Assembly: GCA_964035545.1 (NCBI GenBank)
Contig: OZ037770.1
Span: forward strand, 12,594,642 to 12,658,641
Direction of reading: 5' to 3'
Source of the DNA: Bugula neritina
Lineage: Eukaryota > Bryozoa > Gymnolaemata > Cheilostomatida > Bugulidae
DNA: 64,000 nucleotides
Position numbers and translations under genes: made by a program. The notes beneath the pieces were generated by a model. That model saw nothing but the letters and a program-made list of their open reading frames with translations, was not told where the DNA came from and did not search any database. Shown here piece by piece: positions 25,750 to 38,800 of this stretch. The first letter of the stretch is position 1; every line of letters begins with the position of its first letter.

Positions 25750-26790
25750 ACTTGCATAGTCAGTAGGTTTAAACTAGATGGGTATAATATTATATATATT
25801 ATCTATAATATTATAAATTATAAGCTTATGAATATTAGGTAATTAGCTGTGTAGATTATTTTTGCACATTAAAATAATTGAATTTCGGAGAATAATGTTA
25901 GACAATGCAGTTTAATTTAAAAATATATAATGAAATGCACAGTAATAAGTTCTACATCTCACTAATTAGGATGTCATTTTAAAATATGCTCATGTACATA
26001 AGTTATTCATAACAACTTGCATTTTCCACTATTAGTATTAAGTAATATTCAAATTTTCTAGAACCAACTGGCAAAACATTGTGTTTCGAAAGCTCAGCAT
26101 TTTTATACAAACGGATTAGTATTGGAAAGCAGTAGCATGAAATGAAACCACAACCACGTATAATTCATGATTCCTACTAGAATCTGTTTGCATATAATGC
26201 GAAGTAACAGAAACGCAGTGAAAGAAAACATACACTATGTAGATATCCTGACGTGAGATATCATACAAATAACATATTAAATATAGCATATATTATTTAT
26301 ATGTATAGTATTTGTGAAAATGAATGCATTATTTATAAAATCTCTGTGGTGATAATCTGCCCCTGATTGTCTAAGCGGGCATTGTCTCTAGGATGTGGAA
26401 TGAAGGAGGGAATACATAAGTTAGACTCTATAGGAATGCAGGTGGAGGTAACTGAGTTAGTAGTGTATACAGTCAAATATATTAAATGCAGACTCCATGT
26501 TACTCAGCAACACTCTGTCTGAGACATGATTATGTAATGTTAGAAATATGTTTTTTGCAGTTATGTTCGAGTTACTCTGCACCTGCATGTCTGTCATTTA
26601 CACTCAAGTTATTTATTACTTCCAGTGTGGGAGGTTTATTAGTTAGCATTTGTAGACCTGCAGGTTAAGCTGAGGCTTAGCATTTATTTACTTCTCAAGT
26701 GTAAGAGCTGCTCTTATTTGGTTCCAAACTACATATTGTGACCAAGTACGAAAATACGTCACTGAGTCATACAAGAAAATGTTTTTACAA
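25750..26790. other. Intergenic DNA between convergent genes
   Basis: AT-rich, without supported genes. The stretch 26105-26235 resembles 42515-42640 (see those entries). The short ORF near 26486 has no support. Confidence 0.5.
26105..26235 (+). repeat. Dispersed repeat related to 42515-42640 and 56935-57000
   Basis: Shares a GGAAA(G/C)AGTA..., AATGAAACCACAACC and GAAACGCAGT order with 42515-42640 (AATGAAACAACAACC, GAAACGCAGT). A shorter match is at 56935-57000. The family is unknown and the matches are by eye. Confidence 0.35.
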
Positions 26791-26796
26791 ATAAAC

Positions 26797-26802
26797 TTTA
26801 TT
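26797..26802 (-). terminator. Likely poly(A) signal of the TRIM-like gene
   Basis: AATAAA on the minus strand, about 31 nt after the stop codon at 26833-26835. Confidence 0.6.
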
Positions 26803-26832
26803 TAGCAAATTAGTAAAATATAGGTGATAAGT

Positions 26833-29800
26833 TTAGTATTTTATTGTGTATCTCCTGAGTCCATCATCTCCACATGCTAGAAACACCTTGTCTCTATTAT
26901 ACACAGCAATGTCCCACACCCTGTCACTCACACCAAGACTTTCTTTTGAAAAGGTCTGCATCAGTCTCCCTATAAATAGAACACCAGATTGCATCAGTTT
27001 GAGACAAACAGACAGACTACTGTGACATCACAACAGCTGACACAACTACATGCAGTTTCTACTTCCTATAAGTATAATATAGTAACTGAAATATATTCAA
27101 TAATATACCTGCAGCTGCACTATAATAAATATCAACATATTTCTCACCGAGAAAAACTTCCTTTAAAGATGGAACTAAGCAGATCAGGTTGAAGATAATA
27201 AACTTCTACCAGTCAGTATTGAAAAATTCACTGAGCTGCTCTACTGTTTACTTCATAATAAATGACGAAATGAGTTTTTATATGCAAGCATAAGATGGTG
27301 TCTCATTATACAACTGCATTGACCTTCACCTCAAAACTTAGCCTGTGACTTTTAGCAAGAACATGCCTACTTTTATACTACGGCTACTCCAACACTATCA
27401 TATTTTAAATGCATGAGAAGAACCAACCACAGCCACCTGACTCACCAGCAAACACTGCTTTATCAGCCATTATCAAATATTACAATAGTCAATAACTATC
27501 AAATTATTTATATCTTTAAATTATCTGATGACCAAAACAATAGCAGACTGAAGTCAAACTGCAACTCAAAACTAATGTATAGCTGGCAGTCTGTTCAGTT
27601 TTTAGACTGGGAACCTCTAAAATTACATTAAAACAACTCCATGAAATACTAATTATTGCAAACTAGCCTCAAAGCCAAGTACTTACTAACAATATCGTAA
27701 TATAGCCTGTGAGTTGAAACTTATTATTTATAATGATAAATACATTATTTATTTACCTTCAAATGAGAGGATGAGAAGAGGACCACTGTATGTGCAGATG
27801 TGAATCAGTTGTGATGCTGGATCAAAAGAAACACCAGTTGGATATGAGATGTGCGGAAATTCCCACATTACTGTGAGAGCTGTGTTCTCCACTTTATATC
27901 TTCCCACTTTACCATCTGCAGTACAGTCCCCTATGATGAGAGTTGAGTCTGGGAAGATGCATATAGGTCGAAGGTTATTCATCCCAGGAAGTGGGAACTT
28001 CTGCACATTATTGTCAACTAGATTACAAACTACCAGCTGATTCTCTCTCCTGTCTAGAATATAGAGTAATGAGAGGTGCTGAGCTATTCTATAGGAAGTG
28101 ATGAATGCATTTACTGACTGCTTATAAAGAGAGTTGGTTTTTTTTAGGGAGTTTGGATCAAGAAGTATGACTTCAGCTAATTTCTCTTTCCTGTTATAAC
28201 AGCTGCCAACCAACACCCCTTCAGGTTGGATTATCTCCCACCACCATGTAGCTTTGGTGTTCTTCATTGAGCTGATAGTATCCAGAGTGTGTCTATTTCT
28301 TACTTCTACACCTTCTCGTGTCCCACACATAAGATGCCCTTCAGCTGAGATGTTTACTCTCCCAAACCAACCACGAACAGGAAGTCCATCAGACTGTAGA
28401 GATGCTGGTATTGTACCAACACTCACCAACTTCAGCCCCAGACAGTCTTCACTGTCTGCAACGACATAATAATTCTATAACTTGATAATCTCATCACCTG
28501 CACAGGTAGAGAGTGTTTTGTTAATACTGACAGCAGTAGTCAGCATAACACCGTTTAGCAGCTCACTTATACATCATAAACTCTGAGCACTGCAGAAATG
28601 TCTCATAATGTGAGAGTAGAAATAACAAAACTCAATCCTCTAATAAATATCAACTATACACTGAATCAACTTTTTAAAATACTTGCAGCTTTCAAGGTTT
28701 TTAGGTGAACTGCCAGAAAGAAAACCTTATCGATAGGCAAAATAATTCCAGTGCTAAGCAGTGAATAAATTCTCATGTTATCCTGAATTTGTGGTGATGG
28801 ATTCTGTTTAATAATTCTACATACTTGCAGGTGCCAGGAATTTGCAAGGAACGGAACATTTCTCTATCATGCTGATGTCTAAAGCCTTTTCCATTTTTTC
28901 ACTCATCTCTTTGTAGTCTCGCACAATGCCTGCATCATTGAACTTATCAACTGCATGTTGTACTCTGTCCACCAGAGATAACTTATCAACACCATGTTTC
29001 ACTGCCAGGTCATATCTATAATTAACCACCATCTCTGTGCTGCTTCTCAGATATTCTGATAATTCATCCTTCAGTTCCTCACCTCTCTTTCTTATCTCTT
29101 CTATCTAATGAATAGTAACACAGTATAACCACATCTGCACCTCACAATCTCTACACTTGACATGAGAGTGACAGCTGACAGACCACCCACTGAGTAGACA
29201 CACAGTGACTCAGTCATGTGACATTCTATACACAGCAGACTGTAAGTACATCACGTGACTAGTCTCCTCTTTCTGACACCTGGCAATCACTCACACAGCC
29301 AACCTCCCTGTGTGGGTGATTAACAGTTGCGGAAGGATGAGTGAGTCACCTGTATTGACAAGTTCACCTGCATTGAGTGTCACGTCTTCAATGGCTACTT
29401 GCACATATAACCATAATGATACAGTTTAATGGCTACTGATTTCTGGTCACAAATAAATTATTTCGCTGCACAAATATTTTTAATGATAAATAAGTGCAGT
29501 GGTAGAAACTGAACACCAGTATGAGGATTTCACTCCAGTAGTTACATATATAGCATGATAGTAGTTACATATTATAGTGAATATATAACTTCAACATGGC
29601 ATCATCAAGCTGTGAATCTACATAATAGTTGTCTATAGTCTCTACAAACATGTCTGCCAACCTTTGCATTAACTGTAGCATATACTCTGGCAAACATCTT
29701 CTTCACATCATCTTCTATTTCACTGAGCTGTCTCCAGGCATCCTTTGATATGTCATTCAACTCTGAAATTTTCTCAGACAGAATCTTCATTCCCTCGGTC

Positions 29801-32800
29801 AGTTTGTCTCTCAGCTCATGGGAAAAATCATTCAATGATGTTACGTTGTGAAAAGCTGCTTTTCCCTCTGAAATAATATTCAAGTATTTCCCTCAAGATA
29901 TTCAGTGTATCAGTTACATTAGACTGAGTTCTATTCATGTGGCCAGACAGGAACACATGATATTCTCATGTAAACAATGATGTCTTCTAAATATTAGCAG
30001 AGCTTATTAAAAACTAAAATATAAAATTGGAGAAAGAAATCACCTGCCACTTTTCCACATCCACTCTTAAAGTCACATCGAATACAGAATCTCTGGTGAC
30101 ACTCAGAACACGCCTCCATCAGCTGATGATGTCTATGATGTTCACAGTTAGTAATAGTATAGCGTTGTGGAGATGCTGTGTAAACATCAATTGGGATAAA
30201 CTGATGTCTGGTGTTCAGGTAAGTCTTTGTGTATTCTTCATGTTTCTGACAAAAAAAATATAACTGACTCATGAATCACAGCAAGTAGCCAACAGAAGTG
30301 CAAACAATTATTACAGATGTAATAGCTTATTCACACACGACGTTTTTTGTTCGTTGGGTCCGACGAATGCCCAACTAACAAACATCGCACCTCTTTGTCG
30401 CGCCAGCTGCAATAGTAGTGTATAGTTGCATAGCAACAGTGCTTTTACTAGTAAAGTTGTGACTAGTTAAATTTAGCGATAACCAAGTAAAAATAATTTA
30501 TTAATTATAATCAAATATGAAACATTTAAATTATGACAAATTTAATAGCTAAACAAAAGCTAAAGATTTAGTAGATTTATGTTTAACAACAGTTGGACTG
30601 TAAAAAGGAAATGAAAATGACACGTAAAACTGCAATGCCGTAGTCGTGCTTTTATATCAAACTCAAACTGATTATTTATTTTTTTGTAGCCTTTCATTAC
30701 TTATTCTACTTATATTTTTTATTGTTGCTAAATAAAAAATTAAAATGACCTGTTTTATAGTATTTTTTCTATGAAAGAACTATAGCTAAGATGTTTCAGC
30801 TGGAACAATTATAAAATAAAATAGAAGTTGGTAGTGTCTACTTTAGGTGAAATGATTCAGTTGCATCAGTTTCAATTTAACTACATTTTAACTTTTTTCA
30901 AGTCACGTACTGCTACTCATTGTGCACATCGACTCAGTTGCTTACGTGCATCTTTGTATTCAGGATGACAAAGATCATACTGATACAGTGCAGCTGGTCA
31001 AGCTATGATGATTTCTATAAAAAAAACGTGCTTCCGTCATGAAAACTGCTTGAAATAATTTTAAGATGCTGCTGACTAGCAAAAATATGCTTCCTACAAA
31101 TTTGCTCCTTTTAATTAATTAGCAATTATTATTATTAATATTACTAAAATATTGATTATTTAGTTTAGTTACAATGTTTGCCATGTGAATTATGCCCGCG
31201 ATTTTTGCTTTTTGAAATAAGCCAATGGAGTGCAATCAGAAAAAATTCGTCAGCTGAAACCTTGCTGGATCAGGTTCCAACGAAACTGTTGATCTAAAAC
31301 GAACAAACTCTTCTACGGTCAGACCAATCAAAGGACGCTAGTTTGGCGCAATTGACGCAATGGTTCGGTCACGTGATCCGAGACTACCAAAATTCGCATT
31401 CGTCGTGCCATTTTGGTCCGCTATTCGTCCAATTCGTTGATCATGTGAATAAGCTATAGAGGAGAATTCTACAGAACAACTCATCAGTATGTCCCAGACT
31501 AGTGGCTACAGTCAACACATAATAATGTTATAATTTTCAGATTTAGGGTTGATGTGCTATCCAGAGAGTCTATTTATTTACTATAGAACTGCACCAGGAT
31601 AAGTCGAGTGAACGAGTATATTTTACACACAATTATACATTATAAAACGATACATTATTTCCAAACAAGTTACACATCTAATCTATTTCACACTCTAGCT
31701 TCGACTGACTTAGCAGCGGGAAACTACAATTGCTGCTAACTATCAACTACGCTAATTGGCTATCCATTGTTCCGGGTCAATTACGCGACCCTACATGTCG
31801 TGCTGCTGGTAGTTCCACGAACCACCACACCGCCCCCACCAGCAGAAAGCCATCTTTCTGATATATATATAAAAAAAACATTCAATAGTAATTGCATACA
31901 TCAGTGGACAAAATAATACATAATATACAGGAAGAGACACAATAATAGGCAGAGTCATTTAACGATCCGTTGCATACAATTGGCCAGCTGTAGATAGACG
32001 AGGAATACTAGCTAGCTGTGGTATTAGACAAGGAATAACCTGTCTAGCAGTTAAGCATTTGCACGATCTTGGCTTCTCCCAAGAGGCGGAGTTGGAGTAC
32101 TCCGGGTAGTCTAACTAGAGTCCTTGTTGGGCACGCCGGTGCTTGGCTTGGCATGTACGCAGTTTCCGTTTCATACGGCATACGGATCCCTTTAGCTGGA
32201 AGAGTCCTGTGGTAGTGTTAAGTAGATCTGGTGCCAGCTGGGTGAACTCTTCTTGTAATCGTAGGAGGCGTTCTTCTACGGTAGCCAGGCGTACTGGGTC
32301 TGGGGACGGTGTCCGTCTGCGGCGCAAGGGTGGACTGGGGGACCTGGTTCGTCTCTTCGCCGGTGTAGGGGAGATCTCTCCTTCTTCTGGGTATGTAATT
32401 TCCTCGGGGGTGTATGTAATTTGAGAACGGTCAGACACCAACGGGGATTGTTGGCGGGCGTTGTCTAACACACGTTGGAACCCCGAGGACAGAACGGCTA
32501 ACAGCATGGCCTTCTTCACCAGAGGTCGTATAAGTGTGAGGAACTCCGGGTATAGCTTAGCGTCGACCACGTAATTTTCTCCAGGGAAACAGCCCGCCGC
32601 TCGGTGTCTGGTGACGGGGTAGGGATACACATCATTGTACCCGCAGGGGCAGAATGTTAGTAGGAGATGAGCATTGACGTGTAGTTTAAGAGAGCGGTGA
32701 GAGGCGCAATCTTCACCACAGATCTGGCATCTCGTCCGTCCTCTGGACCCCCAGGCCGTTTCTATTTCTTCTTCTGTTTGTGGAGACACCCACCGCCAAC

Positions 32801-35800
32801 GGCGGCGTAGTGGCTCAGGCCGGTCACCACTAGCATACTCCTCTGGATACGGAGCAGGAAGTGTTCTATCCCGTACCCTGGTTGTGGCGGGTCGAGTGTA
32901 ATCTGAAAAAGTTTCAACAGTGTTAATACAGTACACTGCCGTGTTGTCAGCTTGAATAGCTTGGCAACTCCTAATTCAGTTACCTCGTAGAGATTTATGG
33001 TAGTGAATAGTCAGATAGAACACGTATTGCAATGAGATTATAAAAATCTCTAAGTCAAACTGAGTTCTTACTACGGTATTCCACTAACCTATCTCCAGCT
33101 CGATTGACTCAGTGAGTCAGAGCTGAGTGATGCAATCTAGTTTCGTATTAAGATATAGTTAACTCACCCCACGATCTGTTGTCGTAAGACATACTGAATG
33201 TGTGAAATGGTTTGAACTACTGCTTAGAAACACGTCTACTCCTGACTGCATCAGCGTATGAAAAGATCGAGCAACGTGGTTGGGGTGCGTGATTAAGACT
33301 TTGTGCACCCGGCGGATGAATTTTGTTTCTATCTCCGCCGATACAAAAGTTGATATTTCCGTGGTGTTGACAACTCCCACATTTGCTCGATACTTTTCTC
33401 GTACGGTTTTCCCCTAGACTTTCATACACGCCGCTTTTAACGCAGTCGCATATGAAGTCCTTCAAGTATGCGGGGGGTTGCCTCGTACGCTGTCCCCTTT
33501 CTAGGGGGGGTGACACGCTTGCCGGTTCGTTAGTAGGGGCCTCTAATGGCGTCTCTACTTCACCGCTAGCGGTCACCTCTTCTTGTTCTCCGGATGGAGC
33601 CCCTCCCTCCGTGGGGGTTTGCACTTCCGGAACCGGCTCGGTTTCTGGAAGTGATGGAATTAGACTTGGCGGTGGCGGACACGCTTCTGTTGGTAGAAGC
33701 TGCCGCTCCTCTCTCACCAAGTTTTCTTCCCGCGGTATGACCACTTCGTATTCAGGTCCATGCCGCCGTCGCCCGCGCGTTGTTGTCTGCCTCCTGGGCT
33801 CTAACAACGGGGGGGCTTCTCCCACTCCGCCGGGGCTAGCCCAATACAGTTTCAAGCGAGACTCATTCTGGATAGACACCTGTCCTGAGCGCTCAATCTT
33901 GTACGTATGATTGGGCATAGCCTCGACGACCACGTAGGGGCCTACGAACTTAGGCTTCAGCTTATCAGCCTGTCCGTGGCGCCTACGGTAATTGACCATC
34001 CACACCTTATCTCCCCTTTGATAGAGAGGTGGTTCATCGGAATCTTCGTGCCGCACCTTCCACTGCTGTTGGCGCAGTATATCGTGTGCGGCCTTCATCC
34101 GTTCCACTAGTTCACTGGCATACTCATGGACTGAGTTATCTTGCTCTGGAACGTGATAGGTGAGATGGTCAGGGACACGAGTCTCTCTCCCGAGCATCAA
34201 GAGGTTTGGAGTCTCACCAGTACTGGTGTGTGGGGTGCTGCGGTATGCACGCATGACTTGCGGCAACACCGTATCCCATTCCTCTTGACCTCGTCCAAGG
34301 AGGAGACTCCGGAGCGCATCACCTAGCATCCGGTTGTTGCGCTCCACCACCCCGTTACCTTGAGGGTGGTAGGGGGTGGTCCTGCTCTGATTTACTCCCC
34401 AGAGGCGGCAAAGGTCGCTCATCAGTTGAGACTGGAATTGAGCGCCTTGATCAGAGTGTATCTGTTCGGGAAGCCCAAAATAACAGAATACATGTTGGTC
34501 TAGTGCCCTGGCCACTGTTGGGGCTGATGCATCTGGGATAGCCAGAGCATCCGCCCACCTAGTAAAGTGGTCGGTTAGTACTAGGATCCAATTGTTGCCT
34601 CTGGGGGTCAGGGGCATGGGTCCGACCAGGTCTACAGCGACTACTTGCCAGGGCCTACCAGCGTATAGCCTCCGCCGTCCTGCTTCACCAGGGGGGCGGC
34701 TATGCTTACTGGCCTGGCAGATCTCACACTGTTTGACTCTGAGCCGGACATCACGCTCCATTTGTGGCCAATACCACCGAAGTCGTAATTTGGACATCAC
34801 TCGCTTGACCCCTGCGTGGGCCTGTTTGTGAGTATCCCAAATCAACTCACGGCGGATGGCTGTGGGGCAGACTACCCTCTTCCTTTCCGGGTGTCTGCCG
34901 CTGGCAGCTAGAGAGATGGTTAGCAACCCATCCTGCCCGATCCGCAGCGAGTCCCAACGCTGACAGTATAGCCGGAATTCGGCGCATCCCTGTCGTAGGC
35001 GTTCCTCGCTGGGTCGTCGCCCTTCCCTTTTGGCCCGGTATATGTCTGCCACGACTCCAGGCAGCTCCTCTTGGAGCTTTTTCAGCTCTCGAACATTACC
35101 GGCCAGTACAGGGTTGGCGCGGAGGTTTTGTACATCCTCCGGGGACTCATCAACTCTTTGCCTGAGTTGACCTTGATCCCAGTCAAACGGTGCTCCGTGG
35201 TGAGCCAGCGTCTCCAACTCGCATCGCGGGGGACCTCCATCCCTCCTCTCGATGTTGAGACACTGTTTGCAACCTCCGTCAGGTCGGCGACTCAACCCAT
35301 CCGCATTGCTGTGTCTCTTGCCCGGTCGATGTTCGATCCGGTATGAGAATTCAGCTAGGATTTCGAGCCACCGGGCGACCTGACTAGAGGGCTCTGCTCT
35401 CCTGCACAACCAGATCAGCGAGGCATGATCCGTACGCAGCCGGAACTTCCTGCCATATAGGTATGGTCTGAAGTGCTTCACTGACTTGATTACTGCCAGC
35501 AGCTCCTTGCGGGTAGTGCAGTAATTTCGTTCAGCGGGTGAGAGAGACTTGCTGTAGTAGGCTACTACTACCTCTCGGCCTTCCTGCACTTGTGACAGCA
35601 CAGCGCCAACATTTTGGTCACTGGCGTCCGTGTCTAGGATGTACTCCAGAGTGGGGTCTGGGTAGGCCAAGATGGGCGCCGTTAGTAGGCAGCCCTTGAG
35701 GCGGTCGAACGCTTCTTGTTCGACTGGAGTCCACTGCCACGTCACTCCCTTTGCGGTGAGCCGGTTTAACGGCTGGGCTATGCCCGCAAAGTCTGGTATG

Positions 35801-38800
35801 TATTGCCTGTAATACCCTACCAGCCCCAAGAAAGCCCGGAGTCCGGTCAAGTCTTGGGGGGTGACCCAGTCTTCTACTGCCCGTACCTTTTCGGGATCCG
35901 TTGCCACGCCGTTTCGACCGACAACGTGCCCCAGGTACTTGACCTCCGGCTGCAATAGAGCGCACTTGGAAGGTTTGAGCTTAAGACCGGCACCTCGGAG
36001 TCTCTCGAAAACCTCCTGCAGACGACTGACATGTGTCTCGAAGTCTGGAGAGATTACGATGACATCATCGAGGTAGACCAGCAGTGTCTTCCAATGGAGT
36101 CCGCTAAGGACTTGTTCCATCAGCCTCTGGAAGGTGGCTGGGGCGGAGGTTAACCCGAAGGGCAGCACCTTCCACTTCCACAAACCGTCCCTTGTGATAA
36201 ACGCCGCTTTCTCTTGGGCGTCGGGACTCAGAGGAACCTGCCAATAGCCGCTTAACAAGTCTAACGTACTGAAGTACTTGCTGCCGGCTAGGGCGTCCAA
36301 TGACTCGTCAATACGAGGTAGAGGGTAGGCGTCCTGTATGGTTACGCTATTGAGTTTGCGGTAGTCCACACAGAACCGCCAACTGCCGTCTTTCTTCCGG
36401 ACCAGTACGACTGGCGAGCTCCACGCACTGTGGGCGGGCTCTATCAGTCCCCGGTCCAAAAGATCCCGTACTTGTCGGCTAACCTCCTTCTCTTTCTCCG
36501 GCCCCAGCCTGCGTGTGGGCTGCCGGACAGGGACTGTCCCTGCAGTCAGCGGTATTTCGTGTCTGACAATTCCAGTCAGTCCCACGTCATGCTCTCCGCT
36601 GCTGAACACATCACCGTAGTCGCGTAGTAACTTAGCCATAACTTGGCGTTCTCTGTTACTCGCGCAGCCGCCACTGGCTGTTTCGTATAACTCCCGGAGA
36701 TGTGTTGGGACTGCCCCTCGTCCCTGAATAGGGCACTGAGGGAGTGCCTCTGTCGCATCACCCAGCGACGGGCCTACGTCTCCCTCCTGAACAGAGTGAA
36801 AACGGCCCAGCATCGACCCAGCCGGGAGCTTGATAGGCTCGGTAAAGGGGTTGACGCACTGCACTAAGATCTCCCCTTGCTCAGTCAGCTGATTCAGACT
36901 GCTGGCAAGTTGGATCTTTTCGTGCGCGCCTTCAACCACACCGAGTCCAGAGATCCGGCTACTATTCACCCTGCAGTGAATGGTAGCCCGGGAGCGGCCT
37001 GGTATGATACGGTTGCGTACCACTTGCACACCTCCCACTAAAGGGCGGCCGAACTTGTCGACGCAGGCGAGTTCCCGCCCGGACATCATCATTGCAGATC
37101 TGCTAAAATCTATGTGACATCCGTGCCGTTTAAGGAACGGCATCCCGAGGATAGCATCCTCCTTGAGCTGACTGACGATGAACGTCTCTTGGATCGTTTG
37201 ATCACGGACTCGTCCCGTCAGCTCAATTATACCATAGAAGGGAAGGCACGACCCGTCAGCTAGGGTGCCATATTCCCCTTCGTATGCTTCCATCTCGCCC
37301 CTGACCCTAGCACTGAGGGTGTCGAAGAGTTGGCGGCTTAAGAGGTTTGTGGTACAGCCCGAATCAATGAGGAAAGTGACAGCTTTGCCTTCCAGTTTGC
37401 CGGGCAAGAAATAGCTGTTCCCATGGGGCTGCACCTGAACTCTCTCTTCAGGCCTTACTCTCGCAGGGAGTACCTCCCTCGCTTTGGGTCGCGAAGGAGG
37501 TCTCTTGGGGCGGTGGTAGGTAGGCCTCGGGGGTGCCGAGGCTAGATTCTCAGCTACCTTTGTGGGCTCCCATCCAGATTCTTGGACTTGTAGCCCTGTG
37601 AATCTGTTGTGAAAGGGCATAGAAAAGGCAGCCGCGGGGCGAAGCCCCTTGCTGGTCCGTCGTGGCTGTTGCCACTGTTGGTTGCCAGTACGCGGTACCC
37701 GTCTGGGTGACCTGCGTTTCTTCTTCCCTGGGGGTTTCATCGTCGGTCCGCGGAAGGTGGGAACATCTGCGGGCCGCGGTAGTTTAACCCCTGATTTAGG
37801 AAGGGACAGTATCGGCGGAAATGTCCTTGATTTCCGCACTCCCAGCAAAAACTGACTGTTTCTCCCTGTGGCGGCGCCGGTGGCCGCATGGGCTCAGGGG
37901 CGGTACTCACTGGGGTTTGTGGTGTCAGTGTTGCTATCAGCTTGGCTAGCATGTCTGTCAGCTGAGTGACTTTTGATGCCGTTGCCAACTGGGACACGGC
38001 AGCCGCGGCGGGGGTTTCCTCCCCTTGTCCCGCGGCCGTGTCTGCGCGGTCTATCTCCACTTGACGGGAGCTCCCGCGACTTTTATGCATTTGATTAGCT
38101 AGGAGGTAAGCTTCCCCCTCAGTCAGAGCATCTTCAACGGTGGTGACTCCCCTAGCTAAAAACTGGTGGTGGAGACCCAGATCGTCGACAGATGCTATGA
38201 AAGCGTCGAGGGTATACCTCTCGCGGTTGACTGGGGGCAAGTCGCTGTACGCGATCTGTGCCAGCTTCATGACCGCGGCGGCGTGCTCCCGCAGCGGGGT
38301 GCGGGGATCACGCCGCAACCTCTGCAATCGGGCCTTGGCATCTGTAGCAGAGAGGCCGAAGCGGGCCCGCAGAGAAGCAAAGATATTATCAATGTCTACG
38401 CCCAGCCCATAAGGCTTGGCTTTGTCCATCAATGCCATTCTAAGCTTCAGCAAGGCCACCCTAGGGGGCCACTGGGCGACGTCCATTACGTCGCTAAACT
38501 CTTGGATAAATTGTTCCACCTCCTCTTCACCCGTGAAGGTGGGCGCCTTTAACCTGTAGCGGTCCTCAGCTAGTTCTCGCGGAACCCTTCGCTCTTCTAC
38601 TACATGGTTAACAGGCATTGTCTCTACAGCATTGTCTCTACGCTCACCTTCGATTGCCGGTGGTTGAGTTCCAGCATTTTCAGTCTCCATCTTGGATGCA
38701 CTATCCCACCGCTGCCACCACTGTTATAATTTTCAGATTTAGGGTTGATGTGCTATCCAGAGAGTCTATTTATTTACTATAGAACTGCACCAGGATAAGT

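Noticed and set aside
25110-26790. Small genes in the intergenic stretch, for example near 26486
   Set aside because: The ORFs are about 60 codons with no splice sites, domains or similarity that I can see.
32115-32936. Envelope gene, which would make the Gypsy element a retrovirus-like agent
   Set aside because: No signal peptide, furin-like site or membrane span; the product is zinc-finger and Arg/Ser-rich.
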